Below the pieces are notes generated by a model. That model searched no databases. It saw only the letters and a list, made by a program, of their open reading frames with translations, and had not been told where the DNA came from. Shown in pieces: positions 26,506-35,134 of a stretch of DNA of 64,000 nt; the stretch's first letter is position 1; each line of letters begins with the position of its first letter. A program made the position numbers and the translations under genes. The DNA comes from JAIXWP01 sp965247015 (lineage in GTDB: Bacteria > Bacteroidota > Bacteroidia > Flavobacteriales_D > Sanyastnellaceae). Location: the NCBI GenBank assembly GCA_965247015.1, contig CBDFGG010000004.1, forward strand, positions 248,001 to 312,000, written 5' to 3'.

Positions 26506-27465
26506 TTAAGATTTCTTATCGCCTGTTTTGTCAGCCATAAGTGTACTCATTCCCATCATTTGTGTCATGGTCTTTTGCATTCCATCTGCACTACCATCTA
26601 AGAAAATAACATTGCCTTTTCCGTATTCAGCAAAATTCTTAATTGCTTCGGTCCACATAGAGAACATGATCATTGATGTGTCCAGATTGGCTTGTTGCAT
26701 CTCACGAGCAGCGTTGTTCATACCCTTAGCCACCTCTTCTCTGAAGAGAGCCACACCTTGACCTCTCAATTGCGCAGCCTCACGCTCAGCTTCTGCAGCG
26801 ATTTTGATAGCATTACCATCCGCTTCAGCAGCTTTTGTTTTGGTAATCAAAAGGGCTTGACCTTCATTTTCTGCAGCTGCTTTCAAGTTATTTGAAGCTA
26901 CTACTTGGCTCATTGAACGCATGATTGCTTCGTCAAAAGTGATATCATTAATCTGCAAGTCTTGAAGATGATAACCCCACTCTTCGAGATGAACGTCGAT
27001 TTGATCCTTTACGTGTTCAACAATTTCACGACGCAATGAAAGGACTTCTGCTTGTTTCTTTGTTGCTACGAATGAACGAATAGATCCTTCAATCGTGCGA
27101 ATTAATGCTTGCATTAAATTCTTTTCGTCGATGAATTTGAACGCTACTTTCTTCACTGTCTCCTCTTCTGCATCAATTACGGAGAAAAGCAACATTGACT
27201 TGAAATAAACATTCGCTTGGTCAATCGTCACAGCTTGGAACTCCAACTCAACTGATCTATTTTGAGTAGAAATTCTTCTAAAAATCTGTTCGATAAAAGG
27301 AATGGTAAGCGTCAACCCAGGTCTCAAAATGCGTCGATACTTACCGAAAACGGTAACTACTGCAATTGTTCCTTGCTGAACGGTTCTGAAGGATTTAAAA
27401 AGTAAAAAAATCAGGAGTAAAATGAAAATTAAATTGCCTGATACAATGGTATCCATATCAATCAT
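26506..27465 (-). CDS. SPFH/Band 7 (stomatin-like) membrane protein
   Basis: 319 residues. An N-terminal membrane helix (about 9-27) is followed by the SPFH domain: RTVQQGTIAVVTVFGKYRRILRPGLTLTIPFIEQI, the classical QxG-G-F-G-x-PGL pattern, then VTIDQANVYFKSMLLFSVID. The C-terminal half is Ala/Glu/Lys coiled coil (EGQALLITKTKAAEADGNAIKIAAEAEREA), typical of stomatin/QmcA proteins that form ring-like scaffolds in membrane microdomains. No NfeD partner is adjacent, so its role is open. A -7-like box TATCTTCG sits about 20 bp upstream on the minus strand. Confidence 0.93.
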   Translation of the reverse strand: MIDMDTIVSGNLIFILLLIFLLFKSFRTVQQGTIAVVTVFGKYRRILRPGLTLTIPFIEQIFRRISTQNRSVELEFQAVTIDQANVYFKSMLLFSVIDAEEETVKKVAFKFIDEKNLMQALIRTIEGSIRSFVATKKQAEVLSLRREIVEHVKDQIDVHLEEWGYHLQDLQINDITFDEAIMRSMSQVVASNNLKAAAENEGQALLITKTKAAEADGNAIKIAAEAEREAAQLRGQGVALFREEVAKGMNNAAREMQQANLDTSMIMFSMWTEAIKNFAEYGKGNVIFLDGSADGMQKTMTQMMGMSTLMADKTGDKKS

Positions 27466-27533
27466 AGTATTAAATATTTCAACGAAGATACTATATCAAA
27501 GAAATAGCGAGTAAAGAAATCCCCATTAGTTAA

Positions 27534-27563
27534 TAAAAAAAGCCACCGAGAACGGTGGCTTTT
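27534..27563 (-). terminator. Terminator of the GAPDH gene
   Basis: AGCCACCG / CGGTGGCT (8 bp) around AGAA; on the minus strand it is followed by TTTTT. It lies 20 bp past the stop at 27584. Confidence 0.85.
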
Positions 27564-27583
27564 CTTCATTCTATTTTGATTTC

Positions 27584-29047
27584 TTAGTAATAAATATTAC
27601 GACGAACTTTTGCCACATATTTAGCAAGTCTAATTACTTGTTTGGTGTAGCCAAATTCATTGTCATACCATACATACAAGACGATACCCTTTCCATCAGC
27701 ACTTACAATAGTAGCTTCAGAGTCAAATACAGAGCAACATTCGTTTCCGATGATATCACTCGACACCAACTCTTCGCTAATGCTATAATAGATTTGATTT
27801 ACCAAGTCTCCGTCTAATGCTTGCTTTCTAATAATTGCATTTACTTCCTCCTTTGTAGTTGGCTTGTTCACATAAGCGTGAATAATTGCCAAAGATCCAT
27901 TTGGAGTAGGTACGCGAACAGCGTTAGCAGTTAGCTTATTTGCAAGTTCTGGGATTACTTTCGTTACAGCCTTTCCAGCGCCTGTTTCGGTGATGACCAT
28001 ATTCACAGCAGCACTTCTTCCACGGCGGCTTTTCTTGTGCATATTATCCAACAAGTTTTGGTCGTTGGTATATGCGTGTACCGTTTCGATGTGTCCTTTA
28101 TCGAGTTCTAGTGCATTATTCACCGTAAACAAAATAGGACAAATAGCATTGGTAGTGCAGCTTGCAGCAGAGAAAATGGTTTCATTTTCGATATCTAGAT
28201 CACGGTGGTTGATACCGTAAACAATATTTGGAACCTCTTTTCCAGGAGCGGTCAAGATAACTTTTGAAACTCCGTTAGATTTCAAGTGTTTGCTCAAGCC
28301 TTCACGATCCTTCAATACACCAGTATTATCGATCATCAACGCATTGTTAATGCCGTACTGTGTGTAATCTACATTGCTTGGATCATTTGTAGCAATCATG
28401 TGTACACGTTGACCATTTATCAAAAGAGCCTTGCCCTCATAATCGATATCAACAGTTCCTTTAAATCTTCCGTGAACAGAATCATTTTCGAATAGAGCTG
28501 CTCTTTTTTTCAAAGAAAGCTCATCATTTTCTCTTGTTACAATTGCTCTTAGTCGCAATTGCTGGCCTTTTCCTGCTTGCTTGATCAATTCACGTGCAGC
28601 AAGACGACCGATACGACCGAAACCATACAACACTACATCGCGTGGTTCGATACTATTTCCTGCATCCATCATGAAGTTATTGAGACGATCGTTCAAAAAC
28701 TCGCGATGTGATTTATAATGTTCTCTGCCATTGAGCCATTCGCTAGCTAATTTTCCGATATCGATCTTAGCTGGTGCAAGCTCCATTGCGTAAAGCTCCT
28801 TTGCTAGATCAGCGGTATCGAAAATGCTAATTGGCTTTCCTACTACTTCTGCAGCATACTTGTGCAGACGGAGGATTTCTGTTACACTCGTATCCGCGAG
28901 ATGATTGCGGAAGAGCACGAGTTCAATTGATTTGTCAAAAAGCAATTTGCCTACGCTATTGGCGAGGTCTACTGCTGCTTTTTCTTGATTCACATACACC
29001 TGCAGTTCATTGCTGTAAGTGTCGTTTGCAAGCACAGATTGTGACAT
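27584..29047 (-). CDS. gap: Glyceraldehyde-3-phosphate dehydrogenase, long form
   Basis: Oxidises glyceraldehyde-3-phosphate to 1,3-bisphosphoglycerate with NAD(P)+ in glycolysis. About 487 residues, longer than the usual 335 because of an N-terminal extension of about 130 residues before VLYGFGRIGRLAARELI. The catalytic cysteine lies in SAASCTTNAI; RRGRSAAVNMVITETGAGKAV, RVPTPNGSLAIIHAYV and WYDNEFGYTKQVIRLA are the other GAPDH hallmarks. This long type is common in Bacteroidota. The frame opens to 29134, but a TAnnTTTG box at 29119-29126 lies inside that extension, so ATG 29047 (MSQSVLAND) is used. A terminator follows the gene. Confidence 0.95.
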   Translation of the reverse strand: MSQSVLANDTYSNELQVYVNQEKAAVDLANSVGKLLFDKSIELVLFRNHLADTSVTEILRLHKYAAEVVGKPISIFDTADLAKELYAMELAPAKIDIGKLASEWLNGREHYKSHREFLNDRLNNFMMDAGNSIEPRDVVLYGFGRIGRLAARELIKQAGKGQQLRLRAIVTRENDELSLKKRAALFENDSVHGRFKGTVDIDYEGKALLINGQRVHMIATNDPSNVDYTQYGINNALMIDNTGVLKDREGLSKHLKSNGVSKVILTAPGKEVPNIVYGINHRDLDIENETIFSAASCTTNAICPILFTVNNALELDKGHIETVHAYTNDQNLLDNMHKKSRRGRSAAVNMVITETGAGKAVTKVIPELANKLTANAVRVPTPNGSLAIIHAYVNKPTTKEEVNAIIRKQALDGDLVNQIYYSISEELVSSDIIGNECCSVFDSEATIVSADGKGIVLYVWYDNEFGYTKQVIRLAKYVAKVRRNIYY

Positions 29048-29118
29048 GTAATTAAATAATATTGGTTTAAAAAAAATGGTTTGCTCAACCAGGGATTCAT
29101 TGACCTGATTTTGCGGTG

Positions 29119-29126
29119 CAAATGTA
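29119..29126 (-). promoter_or_regulatory. -7 box of the GAPDH gene
   Basis: The minus strand reads TACATTTG, an exact TAnnTTTG match, about 70 bp upstream of the start at 29047. It rules out the longer start at 29134. Confidence 0.55.
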
Positions 29127-29162
29127 CTACACATTCAAAATGAATATGATGTAAAAAGGCAT

Positions 29163-29192
29163 AAAAAAACCCCTTGCTTTCGCAAGGGGTTG
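29163..29192 (-). terminator. Terminator of the HtrA protease gene
   Basis: AACCCCTTGC / GCAAGGGGTT around TTTC; on the minus strand seven T residues follow. It lies 20 bp past the stop at 29212. Confidence 0.9.
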
Positions 29193-29211
29193 ATATCACA
29201 ATGAACAACTA

Positions 29212-30660
29212 TTAATTTAATGAAAAGCCGTAATAAGCCTTCGTTCCATTCGTGTAAACTCCTTCAATGAGCACGTTACCAGACTTTCCCTGCAACGCTG
29301 ATTCCAATTGCTCTGGACTATCAATTTTCTGTCCGTCTACTTTGGTAATAATGAATCCTCTCTGAATTCCTATTGATTTCAACTTTCCAGGAGTGATGGT
29401 CTCTACTTTAGCACCGCCTGAAATTTTTAAAGCATCTTTTTCAGTAGCTGATGGAGCAGTAAACTGTGCGCCTAGGCTACTCATCGAAATTCCAGCCTTA
29501 GCAGTGAAATCTTCAAGTTCAGCCTTGCCATCTCTATTCTTCATGGTCACCTGAACCTCTTGCATTTTACCGCCTCTCCAAACGGTAACGTTTACTTTAT
29601 TTCCAGGACGATATTTAATCACTTGCTCTTGCAATTGCGGAATGTTCTTCACAGGGACACCAGCAACCTTAAGAATCACATCCCCCTCTTTCATTCCATT
29701 ATCACTTGTGCCTTCTGTCAATGCATTTACATACACACCAGCCACTTCAGGTAATCCTTTTTCTTTCGCTTGTTCTTCTGTCACATCGCTGATTCTAACA
29801 CCGATGAATGCACGTTGAACATTTCCAAACTCAATCAAATCTTCAGCAACCTTTTTTGCAATGGTTGTGGGTACAGCAAATGAATAACCTGCATACGCAC
29901 CTGTGCGTGATGCAATAGCAGTATTGATCCCGATTAATTCTCCACGAACATTAACAAGTGCGCCGCCGCTATTTCCAGGGTTAACTGCGGCATCTGTTTG
30001 AATAAATGACTCTACTGGAAAAACCTCTTCTGAGCGGGCGCGCTCTGAAAGAAGATTGATGTTACGTGCTTTAGCACTTACGATACCTGCGGTAACTGTT
30101 GAGGTAAGCTCAAATGGATTTCCCACCGCCAATACCCACTGTCCTACTCGGACGTCGTCACTATTTCCCCACTGTGCAAGAGGAAGATTTTTCTCATCAA
30201 TCTTAATCACTGCTATGTCTGTGCTTGGGTCGCGGCCAATCACTTTTGCTTCATAGTTCTTATTGTTGTTAAGTGTCACTGTGAGTTTTTCAGCTCCTTC
30301 CACCACGTGATTATTGGTGATGATATATCCATCTGCGGAGATAATAACACCACTTCCACTTGACATCTGTACTTGTGGTTCTTGATTGTAGCCAAAAAAA
30401 TCAGCCCAAGGGTTGTAGACGTTTTGAACTTTAGACTGCGTCTTTACGTGAACTACTGCATTCACCGTACGCTCTGCCGCTCCTGTGAAATCTAGGGTTG
30501 CATCCGGTAAAGCGGCATAACCAGTGGAGACGACTGGGATTGTATTTTGATTGGTGGTAAAAGGACTAGCGTTACTCTTAGTAATGAGAGAGTATGCGCC
30601 TAAAGCAACAGCGCCGCCAAGGAACGCGGCAACAAAAAGCATTAAATTCTTTTTCATCAT
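29212..30660 (-). CDS. degP: HtrA/DegP-family periplasmic serine protease
   Basis: Quality-control protease and chaperone of the envelope. 482 residues, with an N-terminal signal or anchor helix (about 6-26). Catalytic triad: histidine in ITNNHVVEG, aspartate in STDIAVIKID, serine in NPGNSGGALV. GIVSAKARNIN and YAGYSFAVPT complete the trypsin-like domain. Two PDZ domains follow (AFIGVRISDV..., and a second ending IITKVDGQKIDSPEQL). Length and layout match DegP/DegQ. A -7 box lies about 30 bp upstream and a strong terminator downstream, so it is its own unit. It may serve envelope stress caused by the heavy secretion load seen in this window (inference). Confidence 0.95.
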   Translation of the reverse strand: MMKKNLMLFVAAFLGGAVALGAYSLITKSNASPFTTNQNTIPVVSTGYAALPDATLDFTGAAERTVNAVVHVKTQSKVQNVYNPWADFFGYNQEPQVQMSSGSGVIISADGYIITNNHVVEGAEKLTVTLNNNKNYEAKVIGRDPSTDIAVIKIDEKNLPLAQWGNSDDVRVGQWVLAVGNPFELTSTVTAGIVSAKARNINLLSERARSEEVFPVESFIQTDAAVNPGNSGGALVNVRGELIGINTAIASRTGAYAGYSFAVPTTIAKKVAEDLIEFGNVQRAFIGVRISDVTEEQAKEKGLPEVAGVYVNALTEGTSDNGMKEGDVILKVAGVPVKNIPQLQEQVIKYRPGNKVNVTVWRGGKMQEVQVTMKNRDGKAELEDFTAKAGISMSSLGAQFTAPSATEKDALKISGGAKVETITPGKLKSIGIQRGFIITKVDGQKIDSPEQLESALQGKSGNVLIEGVYTNGTKAYYGFSLN

Positions 30661-30687
30661 AGTCTTTTATTATTTAATACAGTGACC

Positions 30688-30695
30688 CAAAATTA
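30688..30695 (-). promoter_or_regulatory. -7 box of the HtrA gene
   Basis: The minus strand reads TAATTTTG, matching TAnnTTTG, 27 bp before the start codon at 30660. Confidence 0.5.
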
Positions 30696-30820
30696 ACAAA
30701 TCGATCCAAATTGTATTGTGCACCTCATTCTTAAGTTTTGTTAAGCATTGGATCATTTTCCCAGTCCGCTATTTAAACCTTTTTTAAGCTTTGATTGTTC
30801 CATACATCTCAAATAAAGAG

Positions 30821-30828
30821 TACGTTTG
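30821..30828 (+). promoter_or_regulatory. -7 box of the DUF4249 gene, leaderless arrangement
   Basis: TACGTTTG is an exact TAnnTTTG match and ends only 4 nt before the ATG at 30833, so transcription should begin at or next to the start codon. It lies inside the longer frame that begins at 30791 and therefore decides the start. Confidence 0.6.
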
Positions 30829-30832
30829 CAAT

Positions 30833-31828
30833 ATGAATCGCAAGTTCTATTTTCTATTTTACTTCGTAGTTTTTTTCGCTGCCATTTCTCTTATAGCATG
30901 TGAAAAAGAAATTACGGTAGACTTACCAGAGGTAGGTTCCAAGATTGTAGTAGAAGGAACGATAGAACAAGGACAGCCACCAATTATTCTTCTCACCTAC
31001 TCTCAAGGGTATTTCGAACCGACCAACCTCGCTACTCTGGAAACATTTTTCGTTCGTGGAGCAACAGTGCGTTTATCTAATGGAACCATCACAGAAGACC
31101 TTATCGAAATTTGTTCCGCTGATCTTACAGAAGAACAACTAGAGCTAGTGGCAGGTGCAGTAGGCTTTACAGCTGAGGAACTAGCCAATTTTAATATTTG
31201 CGTTTATAGCACATTGAATCCCGCATTGTGGGGAGAGCTCGGCAAAACGTATGAACTGACCGTTACTAAAGATGAACATAATCTTTCAGCAAGAACCAAA
31301 ATCAACAACCTCGTCGAATTAGACAGTTTGTGGTTTGGTATACCTAATGAAGATCCTGCAGATAGTTTAGGATTCATATTTGGAATCATAAAAGACCCAG
31401 ATACTTTAGGCAATGCATATCGTTGGTACGCCAAGCGCATTAACCAATACCCATCTTGGGTGCCTGAAGAATATGTGGGCCAACAAAAGGACGACAATTT
31501 TGTAGCGCCTCTCGGATCTGTTTTCGATGATGTCTTTTTTAATGGACTTGAGTTCGAATTCGGTTACTTCCGCGGAACGGGTCCAAACCCTTCCAAGTTT
31601 GACGATTTAAATGAAGAACGTGGATTCTTTAAGCGCGGAGATACTGTTGTTGTAAGAGGCTGTGTAATTGATCTGGCCGCATTTCAATTCATTGATAGCT
31701 ACGAAAATCAAATTGCAAATCAAGGGAGTCCTTTCGCGGTTCCATATAATTTAAAGTCCAATGTTCAAGGTGGGCTTGGAGCTTTTATTGGATATGGAGC
31801 CTATTATGACACGCTCATTTGTCAATAA
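30833..31828 (+). CDS. DUF4249 family lipoprotein
   Basis: About 331 residues, lipoprotein signal FAAISLIAC (lipobox), followed at once by EKEITVDLPEVGSKIVVEGTIEQGQPPIILLTYSQ, the DUF4249 hallmark. The remainder is beta-rich (TYELTVTKDEHNLSARTKI, RWYAKRIN, FFKRGDTVVVRGCVID). In Bacteroidota such proteins are usually encoded right after a TonB-dependent receptor and thought to be its surface lipoprotein partner. Here no receptor lies nearby, so this copy is an orphan. The start at 30833 is fixed by the -7 box 4 nt upstream. Confidence 0.9.
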   Translation: MNRKFYFLFYFVVFFAAISLIACEKEITVDLPEVGSKIVVEGTIEQGQPPIILLTYSQGYFEPTNLATLETFFVRGATVRLSNGTITEDLIEICSADLTEEQLELVAGAVGFTAEELANFNICVYSTLNPALWGELGKTYELTVTKDEHNLSARTKINNLVELDSLWFGIPNEDPADSLGFIFGIIKDPDTLGNAYRWYAKRINQYPSWVPEEYVGQQKDDNFVAPLGSVFDDVFFNGLEFEFGYFRGTGPNPSKFDDLNEERGFFKRGDTVVVRGCVIDLAAFQFIDSYENQIANQGSPFAVPYNLKSNVQGGLGAFIGYGAYYDTLICQ

Positions 31829-31865
31829 TGTGATTCGTATCACCCAAAAGGCAGGATTCCCGCAA

Positions 31866-31873
31866 TAAATTTG
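31866..31873 (+). promoter_or_regulatory. -7 box of the DUF983 gene, leaderless arrangement
   Basis: TAAATTTG (exact TAnnTTTG) ends 4 nt before the ATG at 31878, the same spacing as for the gene before it. The mRNA is predicted to have no leader. Confidence 0.55.
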
Positions 31874-31877
31874 CGCT

Positions 31878-32282
31878 ATGTCAAACACAAAGAAATCCCT
31901 TGTAGTATCGATGGTTACCCTGCAATGCCCTCATTGCAGAGAAAGTCACATGTACGAAAATCCAAACACCTACTCTCTGTCTAAACTTGGAGTCAATAAA
32001 AAGGTTTGCGATAAATGCGGCACCGATTTGCAGCCCGAGCCAGGATTCTACTTCGGAGCAGCTTACGTCAGCTGGGCATTGACTGTTGCAACTTGGGTGG
32101 CGGTGCTTGTAGCGCTCAAGGTGTTTAATGCGCTCGGTTGGATTGAATTTGGATTCTTGACACATCCTGCCACTTTCCTATTCTCAGGTATCGGGGTGAG
32201 CATTGTTCTTTTCCCTTACATGTTTCGTCTTTCACGTTCCATGTGGGCACATTTCTTCATTAAACCAAGAGCTGAGGCGTAG
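31878..32282 (+). CDS. DUF983 family membrane protein with zinc-ribbon start
   Basis: 134 residues. The N-terminal part holds two cysteine pairs, CPHC (residues 16-19) and CDKC (about 41-44), likely a zinc ribbon, then GTDLQPEPGFYFGAAYVSW, the DUF983 signature. Two membrane helices follow (about 55-80 and 92-115). The family is widespread in Bacteroidota and Alphaproteobacteria; its function is not established. It is separated from the DUF4249 gene by 49 bp and has its own -7 box, so it is likely transcribed separately. Confidence 0.88.
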   Translation: MSNTKKSLVVSMVTLQCPHCRESHMYENPNTYSLSKLGVNKKVCDKCGTDLQPEPGFYFGAAYVSWALTVATWVAVLVALKVFNALGWIEFGFLTHPATFLFSGIGVSIVLFPYMFRLSRSMWAHFFIKPRAEA

Positions 32283-32332
32283 AATTTTAGTTCTCTTAAC
32301 GCAGATTTAGCGCTTCATTCAACCCTTGGGCG

Positions 32333-32340
32333 TACTTTTG
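32333..32340 (+). promoter_or_regulatory. -7 box of the lamin-tail cargo gene
   Basis: TACTTTTG, an exact TAnnTTTG match, 16 bp before ATG 32357. Confidence 0.5.
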
Positions 32341-32356
32341 CGTCAATTATTACATC

Positions 32357-35134
32357 ATGGTCAGGAAGCTTGCGGGCGCTTTATTGGTGCTCGCGTCAAT
32401 ATTTAGTGTTGAATCCAACGCGCAATGTATCGTTATCAATGAATTATTGATCAACGGTGCATCTTCATACGATGGACAAAGCGCTCCGAACACAGAGGAA
32501 TGGATCGAACTTTACAACACTTGTTCTACGCCAGTAGACATTAGTTGCTGGGCGCTTGCAGACGATGATTTCGTAATTCGATTCCCCGCAGGAACTGTCA
32601 TCCAACCAAATGACTTTTTTGTCATTGGAAGTACCAACTCAGGTGTTCCTGTTGATCTTTTTCCAGCCACTTGTAATTGTGCTTCGCCTTTAACTGCTAC
32701 TATTATTTTTACTAATGGCGGCGAACAACTTGTTCTTATTGATGATAGCGGAATCATTCAAGATGCTGTGATGTGGGGAGGTGGACAGAACGTTCCATTT
32801 AACGTCAATAATTCAGATGGTGGGTGTGGAAACATATCTACAAATGTCTCAATTGCTTCTGCTCAATTTGAGCCACTGCCTCTTTTGGGCGGTTCTTCTG
32901 GAGAAGGGTGCACCTACGCAAGAGCATGTGATGGAAGTCCAACATGGGAGATACGTTGCGGTGCGGACATCACAGCACAAGCACCAAACGGTGATGTTGT
33001 ATTGGTTGACTTTGATGCAAGTGCTTCAAATATTTGTTTGGGAGAGTGCATCGATTTTTCTGACCTTTCAATAGGCGATGTTAGCAGTTGGGCTTGGACC
33101 TTTGAAGGAGCTGCAACGCCTTCATCATCGCTAGAAAATCCAACATCCATTTGCTATAATTCAGTTGGTAGTTTTGATGTGACCTTAACGGTGATTGCAG
33201 CCTGCGGAGCATTCACAGAAACATTCTCTGACTTTATAACAGTGAGCGCAGTGACGCCATTTACCATTTCAGGCGACGGGCCAACAACCCTGTGTGAGGG
33301 CGAATCTCTCATATTAAACACTTCTTCTCCTGGAGTATATCAGTGGTATTTTGGCACCTCGCCCATAAACGGCGCAACAGGAACATCCTTCGCTCCTGGT
33401 CTATCTGGTGATTACTATGCTACTTCAGGGAGCGGTGCGTGTCAAACAACTTCGAATACCATATCGGTTTTAATAAATCCATTGCCCGTTGCTTTTGTTT
33501 TCAACCCAACCTCACTGAACGGATGTGAAGGTGAGGTCATCACTTTAACTGCAAACACCGGAACAGATGTACAATGGTATCTCAATGATATCGCTATCCC
33601 TGGGGCTACTGGCATTACCTATGATGCGACATTGTCTGGAGACTATTCTATAGAAGTAACAACAAACAATTGCACCGCAGTTTCCAATGTTGTTTCTCTT
33701 TTGTTCTCCCCAATACCCAATGTAACACTCTCTCCTACTGGACCTATCAATATATGTCCGGGGTTGGAAATTACACTTACAGCTTCTGGTAATTATGATG
33801 ACTTCACTTGGCTCCGCGATGATGTTCCATTCAATAATAATTCCTCAAGCGCCACTGTGAACACTGGGGGAGAATATCAGATTCTAGTGAGCAACGGAGG
33901 CAATTGTGAAGTGCTTTCAAATATTGTCGTGGTTTCGATTCTGAATGTTGATGCAATAACCATTAATGCAGAAAACAATAGCACTACAATCTGTCCAACC
34001 GCCACTACCACATTAACGGCATCCGCAAACTTTGTGAGTTATTCTTGGGAAATGAATTCCAATCCTATAGGAACCAACTCCAATATTCTTGAAAATGCAG
34101 AAGTAGGGAACTATAGTTTGGAAGCTGTTGACGCCAATGATTGTGTAGTTACTTCAAATATTTCGATAACAGCTGCCGCAGTTCCAAACGCAACTATTTT
34201 ACCGAATGGCGATGTGATCACTTGTGAAGAAACCTTTACTCTCACCGCTTCGGGTGGAACCAACTATCAATGGTTTCAAGATGATCTTCCGATTTCTGGT
34301 GCTGTTGGATCAACATTCCTAGCAAGTGCAGATGGTGCATACACTGTAACAGCGATTAACGTCGCGGGTTGCGAGGATACAAGCATCCCTACCAATATTA
34401 CATTTGCTGAAGGCATCACTCCAGAGATTCTCGGACCGAATGCGCCTATCTGCGAAGGCAACGAGGCGACGCTATCCTTGAATGCCGTTTATACAAGCGT
34501 GGAATGGTCGACCGGTGAAACTACTCAGACAATGAAAATCACTGCGAGCGGAAACTACTTCGTAAATGTCATTGACGCGAATGGGTGCGAAGGGCAAGAC
34601 GATTTCGAATTCACGTTTATCGAATTACCAAATGTAAACGCTGGTGAAGACGCGGCGAGCGACTGCTCTGACGGGGCCTTCTTAGAAGCGACGGGTGATG
34701 GAAATTTATCCTGGTTACCTTCTCCTTTTCTCAAAACAATTACAGAGACCTACGTTCAAGCAAACCCTAAACAAACGACGACATTCACCGCACAGGCAGA
34801 ACAAAATGGTTGCTATGCAACAGATGATGTAACGGTAACGGTAGATTGTACATTCTTGTATGTTCCAAATACCATCACGCCAAATAGCGATGGAGTAAAT
34901 GATGTGCTACAAATCATCGGAATTGGAATTGGAGATTTCCATATTGTTATATTCGATCGTTGGGGTGATGTAGTCTATGAATCAACTGACATCAATCAAG
35001 CTTGGACCGGAGGAAAAAATGACTATTACGTGCAAGACGGTGTTTATAGCTATGTAATTACTGCCTACGACTTAGAAGGGCTTCCTATTACAGAAGACAT
35101 CCAGATTTATGGAAGCGTGTTAGTGCTTCGATAA
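32357..35134 (+). CDS. Lamin-tail, PKD and Ig-like surface protein with type B T9SS sorting domain
   Basis: 925 residues. A signal peptide (about 1-22, ending SNAQ) is followed by a lamin-tail domain (about 23-150: IVINELLINGASSYDG, EEWIELYNTC, DISCWALADDD, FPAGTVIQPNDFFVI). A PKD domain is at about 215-295 (SWAWTFEGAATPSSSLENP). About 300-740 holds tandem Ig-like modules of around 80-90 residues, each with a cysteine start and a YQW or QWY tryptophan motif. The last 93 residues are the type B (CHU_C) domain: VPNTITPNSDGVNDVLQI, VIFDRWGDVVYES, YVQDGVYSYVITAYD. It should be exported by T9SS and anchored to the surface. It abuts the convergent ABC transporter gene with no spacer. The binding partner is unknown. 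Confidence 0.92.
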   Translation: MVRKLAGALLVLASIFSVESNAQCIVINELLINGASSYDGQSAPNTEEWIELYNTCSTPVDISCWALADDDFVIRFPAGTVIQPNDFFVIGSTNSGVPVDLFPATCNCASPLTATIIFTNGGEQLVLIDDSGIIQDAVMWGGGQNVPFNVNNSDGGCGNISTNVSIASAQFEPLPLLGGSSGEGCTYARACDGSPTWEIRCGADITAQAPNGDVVLVDFDASASNICLGECIDFSDLSIGDVSSWAWTFEGAATPSSSLENPTSICYNSVGSFDVTLTVIAACGAFTETFSDFITVSAVTPFTISGDGPTTLCEGESLILNTSSPGVYQWYFGTSPINGATGTSFAPGLSGDYYATSGSGACQTTSNTISVLINPLPVAFVFNPTSLNGCEGEVITLTANTGTDVQWYLNDIAIPGATGITYDATLSGDYSIEVTTNNCTAVSNVVSLLFSPIPNVTLSPTGPINICPGLEITLTASGNYDDFTWLRDDVPFNNNSSSATVNTGGEYQILVSNGGNCEVLSNIVVVSILNVDAITINAENNSTTICPTATTTLTASANFVSYSWEMNSNPIGTNSNILENAEVGNYSLEAVDANDCVVTSNISITAAAVPNATILPNGDVITCEETFTLTASGGTNYQWFQDDLPISGAVGSTFLASADGAYTVTAINVAGCEDTSIPTNITFAEGITPEILGPNAPICEGNEATLSLNAVYTSVEWSTGETTQTMKITASGNYFVNVIDANGCEGQDDFEFTFIELPNVNAGEDAASDCSDGAFLEATGDGNLSWLPSPFLKTITETYVQANPKQTTTFTAQAEQNGCYATDDVTVTVDCTFLYVPNTITPNSDGVNDVLQIIGIGIGDFHIVIFDRWGDVVYESTDINQAWTGGKNDYYVQDGVYSYVITAYDLEGLPITEDIQIYGSVLVLR

